Assembly (NCBI GenBank): GCA_021789695.1
Contig: JAJYJH010000018.1
Coordinates: 1-39,235 of the forward strand
Reading direction: 5' to 3'
Source of the DNA: a bacterium
GTDB taxonomy: Bacteria; Elusimicrobiota; Elusimicrobia; Elusimicrobiales; UBA9959
DNA length: 39,235 nucleotides
The first letter of the stretch is position 1. Every line of letters begins with the position of its first letter. Below are positions 25,100 through 34,118 of this stretch, in pieces. The notes under the pieces are model-generated. The model had not been told where the DNA came from and searched no databases. It saw only the letters and a program-made list of their open reading frames with translations. Made by a program: the position numbers and the translations under genes.

Positions 25100-25620
25100 G
25101 GAACGTCTACCTCACGGGCTTCATGTGCGCCGGCAAGACGCTGGCCGGCCGGGCGCTGGCCAGGGTTCTGGGGCGCCGTTTCAGCGACACGGACCTGATC
25201 GTGAGGAAGACCTCCAGTCTGACCGCCGGACGGCACATCAGGAGCAAAGGCCTCGCCGCCTTCCGCCGCGCCGAAGCCGCGGCGGTCAGAGAACTGGCCA
25301 AGAAGAGAGGCGGAGTCGCGGCGCTGGGCGGAGGCTATTATCCCTCCGGCAGGCGCGCGCCGCTGCTACGGGCCACCGGCGTTACGGTCTTCCTCTACTG
25401 TCCGTGGCCGGAGCTGGAGCGCAGACTCAAAAAGGCCCGCGCCGCGCGCCCGCTGCTGGCCGGTCCCTGGGCGAAAGCCGCCGCACGCGCCAGGAAGCTT
25501 TACGCCGCGCGCCTGCCTTACTACCGGCGCGCCGACCTTACCGTTAACACCTCCGGCCTAACGCCGGAGAGCACCGCCGCCAGGATAGCGGCGCTGCTGA
25601 AGGAGCGGGCTCTGGCATGA
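25060..25620 (+). CDS. aroK: Shikimate kinase
   Basis: Phosphorylates shikimate with ATP. Walker A is GFMCAGKT, the Asp pair is SDTDLIV, the shikimate-binding Arg is in AAFRRAEAAAV, then ALGGGYYPS and the lid RPLLAG; all are intact. The start is ambiguous: ATG 25060 (chosen; 186 residues, 40-bp overlap with aroC) adds an untypical 16-residue leader. CTG 25096, overlapping the aroC TGA, would begin just before the first beta strand (NVYLTGF). No GTG or TTG is available near the expected position. Confidence 0.88.
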   Translation: MAEGHRKDTAQALRNVYLTGFMCAGKTLAGRALARVLGRRFSDTDLIVRKTSSLTAGRHIRSKGLAAFRRAEAAAVRELAKKRGGVAALGGGYYPSGRRAPLLRATGVTVFLYCPWPELERRLKKARAARPLLAGPWAKAAARARKLYAARLPYYRRADLTVNTSGLTPESTAARIAALLKERALA

Positions 25621-26705
25621 AGACGTTTAGTTACACTCTCAGAACATCCGGGAGCATGAAAGCCGCGCTGGGCCGCGGCATGGAGGACCTGCCGCCGCGC
25701 TTCCCGGAACTATTCCGCCCGGCCGACAGGATCTGCCTGGTCACCGCCTCCGACGCCCCACCAAGCCTGAGGGCTAGGGCTCTGGCGCTCTTTCCGGAGG
25801 GGGCGCGGCCGCACTCATATTTCTGGCTGCCTCCTTCGGAAAAGGCCAAGACGCTCGAGCAGGCGGGATTGCTGTGCGCCTTCCTCTTCGAGGAAGGCTT
25901 TTCGCGGGATTCCCTGCTGATAGCCGCCGGCGGAGGCGCGGTCACGGACCTGGCGGGCTTCGCGGCCTCCATCTATATGCGCGGCATCCGCTGGATCAGC
26001 GTGCCGACCACCTTCCTCGCCCAGATAGACGCGGGGCTGGGCGGCAAAACGGCCGTGAACCTGGCCGGCGCCAAGAACATAGCGGGCTCCTTCCACCAGC
26101 CGGCGCTGGCCGTCTGCGACACCGCTTTCCTGGACTCGCTGCCGCACGCCGAGCTGCGCAGCGGGGCCGGCGAGCTGGTCAAGTATGCGATGATAGGCCC
26201 AGCGGAGCTCTACCGGACAGTCAAAGAACATCTCTCCGGCACGCTGGCAGGGGACAAGGCCGCGCTTACCGCCTGCGTCAGCGCCTGCGCCGCCTACAAG
26301 CTGAAGCTGGTGGCCGCCGACGAACGCGACCAGCGCGGGGTGCGCGAGGCTCTCAACTTCGGCCACACGGCCGGGCACGCCTTCGAGGCCATGGCCGGCG
26401 GACGCCTGCCGCACGGCGAGGCCGTCGCGCGCGGCATACGCTTTGCGCTGATAATATCGCGCGAGGCCGGCATCCTCTCCCGCGCCGATTTCGGCCGGCT
26501 GAACGCGCTGGTGGACGCGCTGCGCCTGAAGGAGGCGCCGGTGCGCAGGGACTTCAGGCGATTCCTTTCGCTGGTCTCGCGCGATAAAAAAGCGCGCGGC
26601 GCGGCCAACCGGTTCGTGCTGATTGCCGGGCAAGGGCGCCTCTCCCCGGCCGAGGGCCTGGACGCCCCGCTGCTTAAAAAAGCCTTCGAGGGCGCCCTGA
26701 AATGA
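25617..26705 (+). CDS. aroB: 3-dehydroquinate synthase
   Basis: Zn- and NAD-dependent cyclisation of DAHP to 3-dehydroquinate. 362 residues. The NAD loop AAGGGAVTDLAGFAASIYMRG, the core VPTTFLAQIDAGLGGKTAVN, the catalytic/zinc segment with GAGELVKYAMIG, and NFGHTAGHAFEAM with zinc His residues are all present. PHGEAVARGI supplies another ligand. It overlaps aroK by 4 nt (ATGA) and aroQ by 4 nt. Confidence 0.96.
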   Translation: MKTFSYTLRTSGSMKAALGRGMEDLPPRFPELFRPADRICLVTASDAPPSLRARALALFPEGARPHSYFWLPPSEKAKTLEQAGLLCAFLFEEGFSRDSLLIAAGGGAVTDLAGFAASIYMRGIRWISVPTTFLAQIDAGLGGKTAVNLAGAKNIAGSFHQPALAVCDTAFLDSLPHAELRSGAGELVKYAMIGPAELYRTVKEHLSGTLAGDKAALTACVSACAAYKLKLVAADERDQRGVREALNFGHTAGHAFEAMAGGRLPHGEAVARGIRFALIISREAGILSRADFGRLNALVDALRLKEAPVRRDFRRFLSLVSRDKKARGAANRFVLIAGQGRLSPAEGLDAPLLKKAFEGALK

Positions 26706-27142
26706 ACGTGCTGGTGATACACGGCCCAAATCTCCACCTGCTCGGCCGGCGCAGGCCGGAAATCTACGGCGCCGCCACGCTGTCGCGCCTGAACGCCGGA
26801 ATAAAAAAGCGGGCCTCCGAGCTTGGCCTGAAGGTCAGGATCTTCCAGAGCAATTCCGAGGGCCGCATCATAGACCTGCTCACCGCCAACGCCGCCTGGG
26901 CGGACGCGCTGGTCATCAACCCGGCCGCCTACACCCACTACAGTTACGCCATCCGCGACGCGATAGAGGCGCTGGAACTGCCCGCCCTGGAAGTGCACCT
27001 GAGCGACATCTCCCGCCGCGAGCCATTCCGCCGCGTCTCGGTCATAAAACCGGTCTGCCTGGCGCAGTTCAAGGGCGAGGGGCCGCACTCCTACTTCAAG
27101 GCGCTGGATTACTGCCTTTCCATCCAACCCCGGGAAAGATGA
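26702..27142 (+). CDS. aroQ: 3-dehydroquinate dehydratase, type II
   Basis: Dehydrates 3-dehydroquinate to 3-dehydroshikimate as a dodecameric flavodoxin-like enzyme. The 146-residue length is standard. GPNLHLLGRRRPEIYG opens the protein with the active-site Arg and Tyr; FQSNSEGRIIDLL, INPAAYTHYSYAIRDAI and VHLSDISRREPFR complete the site. The usual Asn of the HLSN motif is Asp here. It overlaps aroB and aroA by 4 nt each. Confidence 0.95.
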   Translation: MNVLVIHGPNLHLLGRRRPEIYGAATLSRLNAGIKKRASELGLKVRIFQSNSEGRIIDLLTANAAWADALVINPAAYTHYSYAIRDAIEALELPALEVHLSDISRREPFRRVSVIKPVCLAQFKGEGPHSYFKALDYCLSIQPRER

Positions 27143-28371
27143 GCCTTTATATCCCGCCTCCGGACAAATCGATCACGCTGCGCGCTCTGCTGCTGGGCGC
27201 CGTAGCCGACGGCACGTCGCGCGTGGAGAACCCGCTGTTCTGCGCCGACACCGAGGCCGCGCTGGGCTGCCTGAAGGCGTTGGGCGTTCGGTTCTGCCGC
27301 GACGGGAACGCTCTGCTGATAGAGGGGCGCGGGCTGAACGGCCTTAAAAGGCCGGCAGGGCCGCTGGACACAGGCGAATCCGCGGCTCTGGCGCGTATGC
27401 TAGCGGGCCTGATGGCCGGACAGGCCTTCCCGTCCTTTATAACCGGGCGCGGAACGCTGCTGAAAAGGCCTATGGCCCCCACGGAGGAAGCGCTTAAAAA
27501 ACTTGGCGTCAGAATAGGTTCAGCCGGGGGGTTGCTGCCCCTCTCGCTCAGGCCCGCCAGGCTCAGGGGAGCCAGGATAGCGGGCACCTCCAGCGCCCAG
27601 GTTAAGTCGGCGCTGCTGCTGGCCGGCCTCTACGCGCGCGGCCCCGTGGAGATAAAAGAGAAGCGCCCCACGCGCGACCACACCGAGCGGCTGCTGGCGC
27701 TGATGGGCTCGCGGCTGACCAACACCCCCGGCAACGTGCGGCTGGAACCAGGCCCACTGACGGCCAGGCCCCTGGCCGTGCCAGGAGACATCTCCGCGGC
27801 GGCGCCGTTCATCGCCGCCGCGCTGCTCTCCGGCGTCACGCTCAGGGTGGCCGGCTGCGGCCTCAATCCGCTGCGGCTGGGCTTCGTGGACGCGCTGCGC
27901 AGGATGGGCGCCAAGATAGAGCTGCGCCCCGGAGCCGCGTTCCCGGAGCCGGCAGGCGAAGTCCTGGTCTTTCCGTCCAAGCTCAAGGGCGTCAGGGTGG
28001 CTCCAGCAGAAGTACCGTCAATGATAGACGAGGTCCCGCTGCTGGCCGTGCTGGCGGCAGGCGCCTCAGGCGTCACGGTCATCGGCGGCCTGCGGGCCCT
28101 GAGGACCAAGGAGTCAGACCGCGTGAAAAGCACGCTCGCCTTGCTGGCCGCCCTGGGCGCCAGGGCTTCCTTCCGGGGCGGCGCTCTCATGGTGGCCGGC
28201 GCCAAGAGATTTTCCGCGCTTAGCCCGGCGCTGACTTTCAGCGACCACCGCATAGCCATGGCCGCGGCCGCGGCCTCTGCGGCCTGCCCCGGGCTGGAAA
28301 TAAAGGACCCGGGCTGCGTGGGCAAATCGTACCCGGGTTTCTGGGAAGACTTCAAAAAGGTCTTCGGCTAG
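27139..28371 (+). CDS. aroA: 5-enolpyruvylshikimate-3-phosphate synthase
   Basis: Transfers enolpyruvyl from PEP to shikimate-3-phosphate. 410 residues. The N-terminus PPPDKSITLRALLLGAVADG carries the catalytic Lys. DTGESAALARMLAGL, the conserved GTSSAQVKSALLLAGLYA, DEVPLLAVLA, LRTKESDR and the C-terminal SDHRIAMAAAAAS are all recognisable. The protein starts very close to its first substrate-binding loop, so it lacks the short leader strand seen in E. coli AroA. As last gene of the operon it ends 10 bp before the convergent PfpI-like gene. Confidence 0.95.
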   Translation: MSLYIPPPDKSITLRALLLGAVADGTSRVENPLFCADTEAALGCLKALGVRFCRDGNALLIEGRGLNGLKRPAGPLDTGESAALARMLAGLMAGQAFPSFITGRGTLLKRPMAPTEEALKKLGVRIGSAGGLLPLSLRPARLRGARIAGTSSAQVKSALLLAGLYARGPVEIKEKRPTRDHTERLLALMGSRLTNTPGNVRLEPGPLTARPLAVPGDISAAAPFIAAALLSGVTLRVAGCGLNPLRLGFVDALRRMGAKIELRPGAAFPEPAGEVLVFPSKLKGVRVAPAEVPSMIDEVPLLAVLAAGASGVTVIGGLRALRTKESDRVKSTLALLAALGARASFRGGALMVAGAKRFSALSPALTFSDHRIAMAAAAASAACPGLEIKDPGCVGKSYPGFWEDFKKVFG

Positions 28372-28381
28372 CCCCGCCCCC

Positions 28382-28888
28382 TCATTTCAGCGCCTCCACG
28401 AGAGCTTCACCGTACTTCCTCGCCGGAGCGGGTCCGCTGGCGGTTATCAGTTTTCCGTCCGTTTCAAGGTCTTTGCCCGTGTATTCCCCGCCGGCTCTCC
28501 TCACCTCTTCCGCGCCGTCGGGAAAGCACGTCACCCTCCGCCCCTTCAGCAGCCCCGCGTGCGCCAGCACCACCGGCGAGATGCAGATGGAACCTATCAG
28601 CTTGCCGGCTTCCATCGCCCCGCGGAAAAGTTCGTGTATTTCAGGTTTGTCCAGATGCTCCAGCGCTCCCGGCCCGCCCACCAGCGTCAGCGCGTCGTAA
28701 TCGGCCGGGGCTATCTCGTTCACTGTCCTGTCGACCTGCGCCGCGGCCCCGAACCTGCCGCGCGCCTCGCCTTTAGAAGTGGAAACCGTGGTCACTTTGT
28801 GGCCGGCCGCCTCCAATACCTTCTTCGGCTCCAGATATTCCTCGTCGCGGAAACCATGGAACGCTATGAACATAGCTATTCTTTTCAT
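28382..28888 (-). CDS. DJ-1/PfpI family protein
   Basis: 168 residues of the glutamine-amidotransferase-like DJ-1/PfpI family, which includes proteases, glyoxalases and deglycases. The nucleophile Cys is in GSICISPVVLAHAGLLKGRR, and the preceding acid lies in the LVGGPGALEHL region. No signal peptide. The gene overlaps the end of the histidine kinase gene by 4 nt and thus closes the RR-TonB-SBP-HK operon. This is an unexpected location for such an enzyme and suggests a stress-linked role, which is inference. Confidence 0.88.
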   Translation of the reverse strand: MKRIAMFIAFHGFRDEEYLEPKKVLEAAGHKVTTVSTSKGEARGRFGAAAQVDRTVNEIAPADYDALTLVGGPGALEHLDKPEIHELFRGAMEAGKLIGSICISPVVLAHAGLLKGRRVTCFPDGAEEVRRAGGEYTGKDLETDGKLITASGPAPARKYGEALVEALK

Positions 28889-30690
28889 GACGCTTCCTCC
28901 GCTTTCGCGGCTTTATCCGGTATCTCGAAGAAGAAAACAGACCCTTCGCCAGGTCTGGACTCGAACCATATATCGCCGCCATACTGTTCCACGATCTTTT
29001 TGCAAGCGGCCAGGCCTATGCCCGAGCCTTCCACCGACGCTCCGTGCAGCCGCCCGAACAATTTGAAGAGCTTGTCCGAGTAGCGGGGATCTATCCCCTC
29101 GCCGTTGTCCGACACGCTGAAGACCCAGGCTGCCCCGCGCCTTGACGCCTCCACCCTTACGGCGGGGCGGCGCCCGGCCCGGAACTTCAGGGCATTGCTC
29201 ACCAGGTTCTGCAGCAGGCGCTCGATATGCCCCCTGTCCGCGGTAAGCACCGGCAGTTCGCCGCTGGTCACGGTGCCGCCGGCCGAGGAGAGGGAATCCT
29301 TCATCCCCTCCAGCACCGCCGTCAGCGCCGCGGAAGAATCTACTCGTTCCAGGCGCAGCTTGGAATTTATGCGCGAGTAGCCCAGCAGGTCCCTCACCAG
29401 CGCGCGCATACGGCCGAGAGACGCCGTGATGAAGGCCATCTCCTTTTCAGCCTCCCCCCCAAGCATCTGTTTGTAGCGGCTTTCCAACAACTGGATATAG
29501 TTGGAGATGGTGCGCAGCGGCTCCTGCAGATCGTGAGAGGCGATAAAGGCGAAGCGCTGCAGTTCCTCGTTGGAACGCGACAGCTCGGCCTCGTATTTCC
29601 TGCGCAGGGTTATGTCGCGCATCAGCACGACTATGCCGGAGCGCGCGCCTTCCGTGTCCTTTATCCAGGAGGCGGACAGTTGCACGGGGAGAGGCTCCGG
29701 AGCCAGCAGCGTGGTCTCGTAGTCGCGCACCTCGCCGGCTTTCTCCAAGGCCCCCAGACACCTCCCGGGCCAGGCCCCGTCGCCAGACAACAGCGGTCTC
29801 AAGTCCAGCCCTTCCAGTTCCGCCGAGCTCTTGCGCAGCATGGCCTGCGCGGCCTTGTTGGAGCGGGTGATGCGGCACTTCGGGTCCGTAACGAACAGCA
29901 CGTCCACGATATTGTCCACCACCGCGTCCACGTAGTTCTTGGACACTATGGTCCCGGCCAGCGTGCGGGACATCTCGTTGAAGCTGCGCGCCAGGTCGCC
30001 GAACTCGTCGCTCGAGGAGACCGGGATGACCGCGCCGTATTCGCCCATCTTTATGCGGCGGGTGCCCTCGGTGAGCAGGCGTACCGGGCGCAAGGCCAGG
30101 CCGGTGAACAGCGAGGCCGCCAGCAGGATGGCGGAGTAAACCGCCACCAGTATTAGCGTTATCTTGTCGGAGATATTCTTTTCAGCCGCCAGAATCCCGC
30201 CGGCCGGAACCGCCGCGATGACGGTGCCGAGCTTGGCAGCCTTGCCGGAGCCGAGTTGGCTCAGCTCCTCCGGATCGCTGGGCACCGGCTCGAAGACCGG
30301 GACCGAGACGTACATGATTCCGCCGTGCACCGTGCTGTCGGTAACGTATTCCGCCCCGTTCAGCAGCGGTTGCTGAAAAGCGGGCAGCGGCAGGCCCTTC
30401 TGCGCCACGTCAGTATGGGCCAGGATGCTCCCGTCCATCGAGACGAAAAAGGCCTCCGAGGCGTTGAGGGCCAGCTTGAGTGAGTACAGCACCGGCAGCA
30501 TCCGCGATTCCTTCCCCGAGGCGAAGACCGGACTGTTAGGGTAGAGCGCCTGACCGGCGGCCGCCCTGGCCTCCTCGGCGGCCCTTTTCTGCAGGGTGCT
30601 GCGCACCGCCCTGTCCGCCAGGTAGTTTATCAGCAGCCCGCTCAGCAGGAGCAGCGGCAGCAGCAGCAGGAGCTTCGTCCTTACCCTCAT
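28885..30690 (-). CDS. Membrane sensor histidine kinase (HAMP-PAS-HisKA-HATPase)
   Basis: 601 residues from ATG 30690, which overlaps the upstream stop by 4 nt; the longer frame start at 30732 would lie inside that gene. A transmembrane helix (about 6-24) is followed by an extracytoplasmic sensor of about 170 residues, a second helix near 185-205, HAMP, a PAS domain (about 245-365), the HisKA domain with His386 in SHDLQEPLRT, and an HATPase with N box (NLVSNALKF), G1 (DNGEGID) and G2 (GSGIGLAACKKI). It lacks a fused receiver; the partner is probably the single-domain regulator at the head of the same operon. Confidence 0.9.
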   Translation of the reverse strand: MRVRTKLLLLLPLLLLSGLLINYLADRAVRSTLQKRAAEEARAAAGQALYPNSPVFASGKESRMLPVLYSLKLALNASEAFFVSMDGSILAHTDVAQKGLPLPAFQQPLLNGAEYVTDSTVHGGIMYVSVPVFEPVPSDPEELSQLGSGKAAKLGTVIAAVPAGGILAAEKNISDKITLILVAVYSAILLAASLFTGLALRPVRLLTEGTRRIKMGEYGAVIPVSSSDEFGDLARSFNEMSRTLAGTIVSKNYVDAVVDNIVDVLFVTDPKCRITRSNKAAQAMLRKSSAELEGLDLRPLLSGDGAWPGRCLGALEKAGEVRDYETTLLAPEPLPVQLSASWIKDTEGARSGIVVLMRDITLRRKYEAELSRSNEELQRFAFIASHDLQEPLRTISNYIQLLESRYKQMLGGEAEKEMAFITASLGRMRALVRDLLGYSRINSKLRLERVDSSAALTAVLEGMKDSLSSAGGTVTSGELPVLTADRGHIERLLQNLVSNALKFRAGRRPAVRVEASRRGAAWVFSVSDNGEGIDPRYSDKLFKLFGRLHGASVEGSGIGLAACKKIVEQYGGDIWFESRPGEGSVFFFEIPDKAAKAEEAS

Positions 30691-31553
30691 TTCCCTTTCC
30701 CCTCCGGGGCCAGGACCAGCGGCAGGCCGCACTTCCTGATTGCATCCGCGTTGATGGTGAGGACGGCCTCGGCCGGAAAGATCAGGCCAGGCAGTTTCCC
30801 TCCGGCCAAAACGGTCTTCAGCGCGCTCGCTACCGCCACGCCGGTCTGCCTGTAGCCGGGCGCAAAGGCGGCTGCCGCGCCGTAGTTGGTCAACCCGCAG
30901 GAAGGGGCATAGAACGGGATCTTGTTGGAGCAGGAAAACTCTCCCAGCACGTTCAGCGAAGTCATGTCTATCAGCGCCGGGTCAGGCAACAGCCAGAAGG
31001 CGTCTATCCGCCCCAACAGCGAGCGCAGCACCGACGGAAAATCCGTAGGAGAGGAGAGCTGGACCCTGAGCATCTCGATGCCGGCGGCCTTGGCCGCGGC
31101 GCCCAGATTGTCCAGGTAGAAATCGAAATTGCCGGGGCTGTAGAACACGGCCAGTCTCTTGAGCCCCGGCTGCAGTCTCAGGTAGGTGGCGACGGCACTA
31201 CCCGGTTCAGGCAGCGGGCTTATGAGGACAAAGTCCGGACCGGGAAGATCTGGGGTATAGGTAGGAGCCAGCGCGTAGATCACCGTGACGCCTTTCGGAT
31301 ATTCCAGGGCCGCGGCCCTGGTGCCGAAGGCGGCCACAACTCTCAGGCTGCCCGGCAGCTTCGGATCCCGGTTCTCGGAAAGATCGAAAGGGACCACCGG
31401 CCGCCCGTAGGCCTTCTGAAAAGCGAGGTAGGTGTCGAAATAGAGACCGGAACCCTTGGCCAGCACAGCCCCGGCGAGCTGAGCCCGCGCCGGCAGGGCT
31501 TGACAGGCCAGCAGGACAGCCAGAAACGCCAGTTTTTGCGGTGCCTTCGCCAT
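30687..31553 (-). CDS. Periplasmic ABC-type substrate-binding protein (TrpX-like family)
   Basis: 288 residues from ATG 31553 with a signal peptide (about 1-24, LAFLAVLLACQALPARAQ). The fold resembles the ABC_sub_bind family: alternating blocks such as FGTRAAALEYPKGVTVIYA, RLAVFYSPGNFDFY, AAAKAAGIEMLRVQ, DAFWLLPDPALI and SCGLTNYGAAAAFAPGYRQ. No permease or ATPase gene is nearby, so it may serve as a ligand presenter for the co-encoded kinase rather than for transport; that is inference. It starts 16 bp after the TonB receptor stop. Confidence 0.8.
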   Translation of the reverse strand: MAKAPQKLAFLAVLLACQALPARAQLAGAVLAKGSGLYFDTYLAFQKAYGRPVVPFDLSENRDPKLPGSLRVVAAFGTRAAALEYPKGVTVIYALAPTYTPDLPGPDFVLISPLPEPGSAVATYLRLQPGLKRLAVFYSPGNFDFYLDNLGAAAKAAGIEMLRVQLSSPTDFPSVLRSLLGRIDAFWLLPDPALIDMTSLNVLGEFSCSNKIPFYAPSCGLTNYGAAAAFAPGYRQTGVAVASALKTVLAGGKLPGLIFPAEAVLTINADAIRKCGLPLVLAPEGKGK

Positions 31554-31569
31554 AGTAAGCTGCCGCGCC

Positions 31570-33525
31570 CTAAAACCTGTATGCCGCGCGCGTCCTGAAC
31601 TCCCTGGAAAGGGCTGGCAGCGGGGAATGCCCCCCGTCGTACGGCTGTATGTAACTGTAAGGCGCGTTGAATATGTTGTACACGCCAAAGCCCAGCTCAA
31701 GCCGTCCGCGCATCAGGCTCTTCCGCGCGAGATAGATGTTCACCAGCGCCACGTCACCCAACCCGGTTACGGTATTGGCGGCGGTATAGCCCCGGCGGCC
31801 GGCGTAGTAGACGGCGGACGGGCTGAGTATCAGGTCACTGGACACGTTGAAGGAGGCGTTGAGGGCAGCCTTGCCGCGCGCGAAAGCCAGCAGCGTTCCC
31901 GAGACGCCGGAGTTGTAGAAGTCCACCTTGTTGTCGTAGGCCACGTAGTACGAATAGGAAAGGTTCGCGTAGCCCCAGTTCTTTTTTACTTTGGCGGACA
32001 ACTCGAAGCCGCGCGTGCCGGTGTGGCCGTAGTTGCCGTAATGCTGACCGGCCCCGTCGGTGTAGAAGACTATAGGGTCGTCTATGCGCATGTCGAAGAC
32101 GTCCGCGGTCAGGTAGACGTCACCGCAGGCCATATAGCCGGTCTCCAGTTCTGTCGTTTTTGACTTTTCCGGCTTGAGCTGCGGATTGGCGGCCAGGTTG
32201 TCTATGCCGGGGGAGCGGAACCCCATGCCGTAAATGGCCTTGAAATGTAACTTATCCATGGCCTTGGTCCAGGCTATGCGCGGCGAAAAAGCCGAGTTAA
32301 AATCCTGGTTGTCGTCGTAACGGGCCCCGGCCGACAGAGTGCCGAAGGAGAACTCCTCCATGCCCTCCATGAAGACGGCCGAGTTCGCATAGCTGACCGA
32401 CCTCCGGCCGTTGGCAAAAAGTATCAGCGGCGCAGCGGTGGAGGGAGCGGCGTCGTAGGACATCAGTCTGGCGCTGTCCACCGAGGCTTCCGCGCCGGCC
32501 GAAAGTCTGGCGCGCGGGGAGGCCGCGTAGACGGCGTTGACAGTGGCCTTCAGGTACCTGCTGGTCTTGTCACGGAAGTAGTACTCCGGATCGAAGCCCC
32601 AGTACGGCTTCTCGTAGGTGGCGTTCAGCGCCGCGCTGACGGACAGCAGGTCCGAGGGGCGGAAGTCCCTCCTGAGCTCCGCGAAGTATGAGTCGAAATC
32701 GCGATCCATCGGCCGGGGCAGTATGGTGTCTGTCCAGCCGTCCCGCTCCCGCGTGCGGTACAAGTCCGCTATCACCCGGGCCTTCCACCCGTCCTTAAAA
32801 AAACCCAGGTTGAGACTGCGCGTCTTAAGCTGCGAGGCGTCCTCCATGGAGTAGGAGCCGCCGTTGAAGTCGGTATAGCGCCGGTCCCCCTTGTCCGCGT
32901 CGGCCAGGTAGAGCTGCACGGTAAGCCTGCCGCCGGGGCCAGACCTGCCATAAGCGAAATTAAACGAACCGTCCTGGGCGCCTTTGGCCGTGCGCCCGTA
33001 GGCTGCGGTAGCCCGCTCCCCGTTTATCTCTTTGGCTTTGAGCGTGGTGATCTTGATTACGCCCAGCTCAGCGCTGCCGCCGTAGATCACGGAGCCGGGA
33101 CCGCGTATCACCTCTATCTTCTCTATCTCCTCCACCGGAATGCGCTCCAACTGGGCCGTGCCCATGAAGTCCTCGTTGTAACGCTGGCCGTCCACCAGCA
33201 CCAGCACCTTCCCCTCTTGAGCCCAGTTGCCGCGCACGCCGAGGCCGATGTTCCCCTCCACATCCACGCCAAAATCCAACCCAGGCACCTGACTCAGCAC
33301 GTCGAACACGTTCCTGGCCCCGGAGTCCAGTATCTCGTCGCGGGTAAGCACCGTGACTATGGCCGGCGCTTCTCGCCCGGCGAAATCCAGCCGGGAGGAG
33401 GCGTCGGAATGGATGTTGATCACGTCCCGCAGAGAGGCTTTCTCGAAATTGAAGTAATCCAGGTCCTGAGCCCTGGCCGCCGGCGGCAGCAGCAGCGCCG
33501 CCAGCAGAAGGACAGTCCGTTTCAT
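31570..33525 (-). CDS. TonB-dependent outer-membrane receptor
   Basis: 651 residues. A signal peptide (1-19) precedes the plug domain (about 45-165: APAIVTVLTRDEI, GARNVFDVLSQVPG, VLVDGQRYNEDF, IEKIEVIRGPGSVIYG), then a beta-barrel of about 480 residues ending in the outer-membrane signature YRF. The ligand (siderophore, cobalamin, metal or oligosaccharide) cannot be told; the barrel looks cobalamin- or siderophore-receptor-like. It overlaps the response regulator upstream by 4 nt. No TonB/ExbBD genes are in the window. Confidence 0.92.
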   Translation of the reverse strand: MKRTVLLLAALLLPPAARAQDLDYFNFEKASLRDVINIHSDASSRLDFAGREAPAIVTVLTRDEILDSGARNVFDVLSQVPGLDFGVDVEGNIGLGVRGNWAQEGKVLVLVDGQRYNEDFMGTAQLERIPVEEIEKIEVIRGPGSVIYGGSAELGVIKITTLKAKEINGERATAAYGRTAKGAQDGSFNFAYGRSGPGGRLTVQLYLADADKGDRRYTDFNGGSYSMEDASQLKTRSLNLGFFKDGWKARVIADLYRTRERDGWTDTILPRPMDRDFDSYFAELRRDFRPSDLLSVSAALNATYEKPYWGFDPEYYFRDKTSRYLKATVNAVYAASPRARLSAGAEASVDSARLMSYDAAPSTAAPLILFANGRRSVSYANSAVFMEGMEEFSFGTLSAGARYDDNQDFNSAFSPRIAWTKAMDKLHFKAIYGMGFRSPGIDNLAANPQLKPEKSKTTELETGYMACGDVYLTADVFDMRIDDPIVFYTDGAGQHYGNYGHTGTRGFELSAKVKKNWGYANLSYSYYVAYDNKVDFYNSGVSGTLLAFARGKAALNASFNVSSDLILSPSAVYYAGRRGYTAANTVTGLGDVALVNIYLARKSLMRGRLELGFGVYNIFNAPYSYIQPYDGGHSPLPALSREFRTRAAYRF

Positions 33526-33995
33526 TTCCTGCCCGGGCCCCTTTTCCGCGTTTTAGCGACGGGGCTATCGCGCCGGGAAAGGCTGGCCACGGAGAACCAG
33601 AACCGCTCTATGGCGGAGACCGCGTCCAGGAAGGAGGAGAACTCCACCGGCTTGACCACGTAGCAATTGGCCCCTTCGGCGTAACAGCGGGAGATCTCGG
33701 TCTCAGCCTCGGAAGAGGTCAGTATTACCACAGGCAACGAGCGAAGCTCCGGGTCGGTCTTCAGCTCGCGCAGCACCTCCTCCCCGGAGAGCTTCGGCAG
33801 GTTCAGGTCCAACAGTAGCAGGTCCGGCCTGGTAACATCCCCGTACCGGCCTTCGCGGCGCAGGTATTGAAGGGCCTTCTCACCGTCATCTACGACGGCC
33901 AGGTCTATGGAAAGCCTTGAGGAGGCCAGCGCCTGGCGGGTGAGCTCCGCGTCGCCGGGATTGTCCTCCACCAGCAGAACGTATATATCCTTCAC
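33522..33995 (-). CDS. Single-domain response regulator (CheY/Rcp1-like)
   Basis: 157 residues from GTG 33995, chosen because GGAG lies eight bases upstream; the frame extends to 34046 without a better start. The receiver domain has the acidic pair in LLVEDNPGDAE, the phospho-acceptor Asp in DLLLLDLNLPKLSG, the switch Thr/Ser in VILTSSEAE and Lys in YVVKPVEF. There is no output domain, only a basic tail. It opens the operon with the TonB receptor, SBP and kinase. TATAAT on the minus strand at 34038-34043 is the likely -10. Confidence 0.92.
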   Translation of the reverse strand: MKDIYVLLVEDNPGDAELTRQALASSRLSIDLAVVDDGEKALQYLRREGRYGDVTRPDLLLLDLNLPKLSGEEVLRELKTDPELRSLPVVILTSSEAETEISRCYAEGANCYVVKPVEFSSFLDAVSAIERFWFSVASLSRRDSPVAKTRKRGPGRK

Positions 33996-34118
33996 TTCAC
34001 ACTCTCCTGAGCGCCACCCCACAACGTCATTTTTTGAATTATACAATTTATACCGCCTTCTTCACGACGGAAAAGCGGTGTATTGAAGGCAGCGTCCCGG
34101 TTATGCGAAAATATCGGG

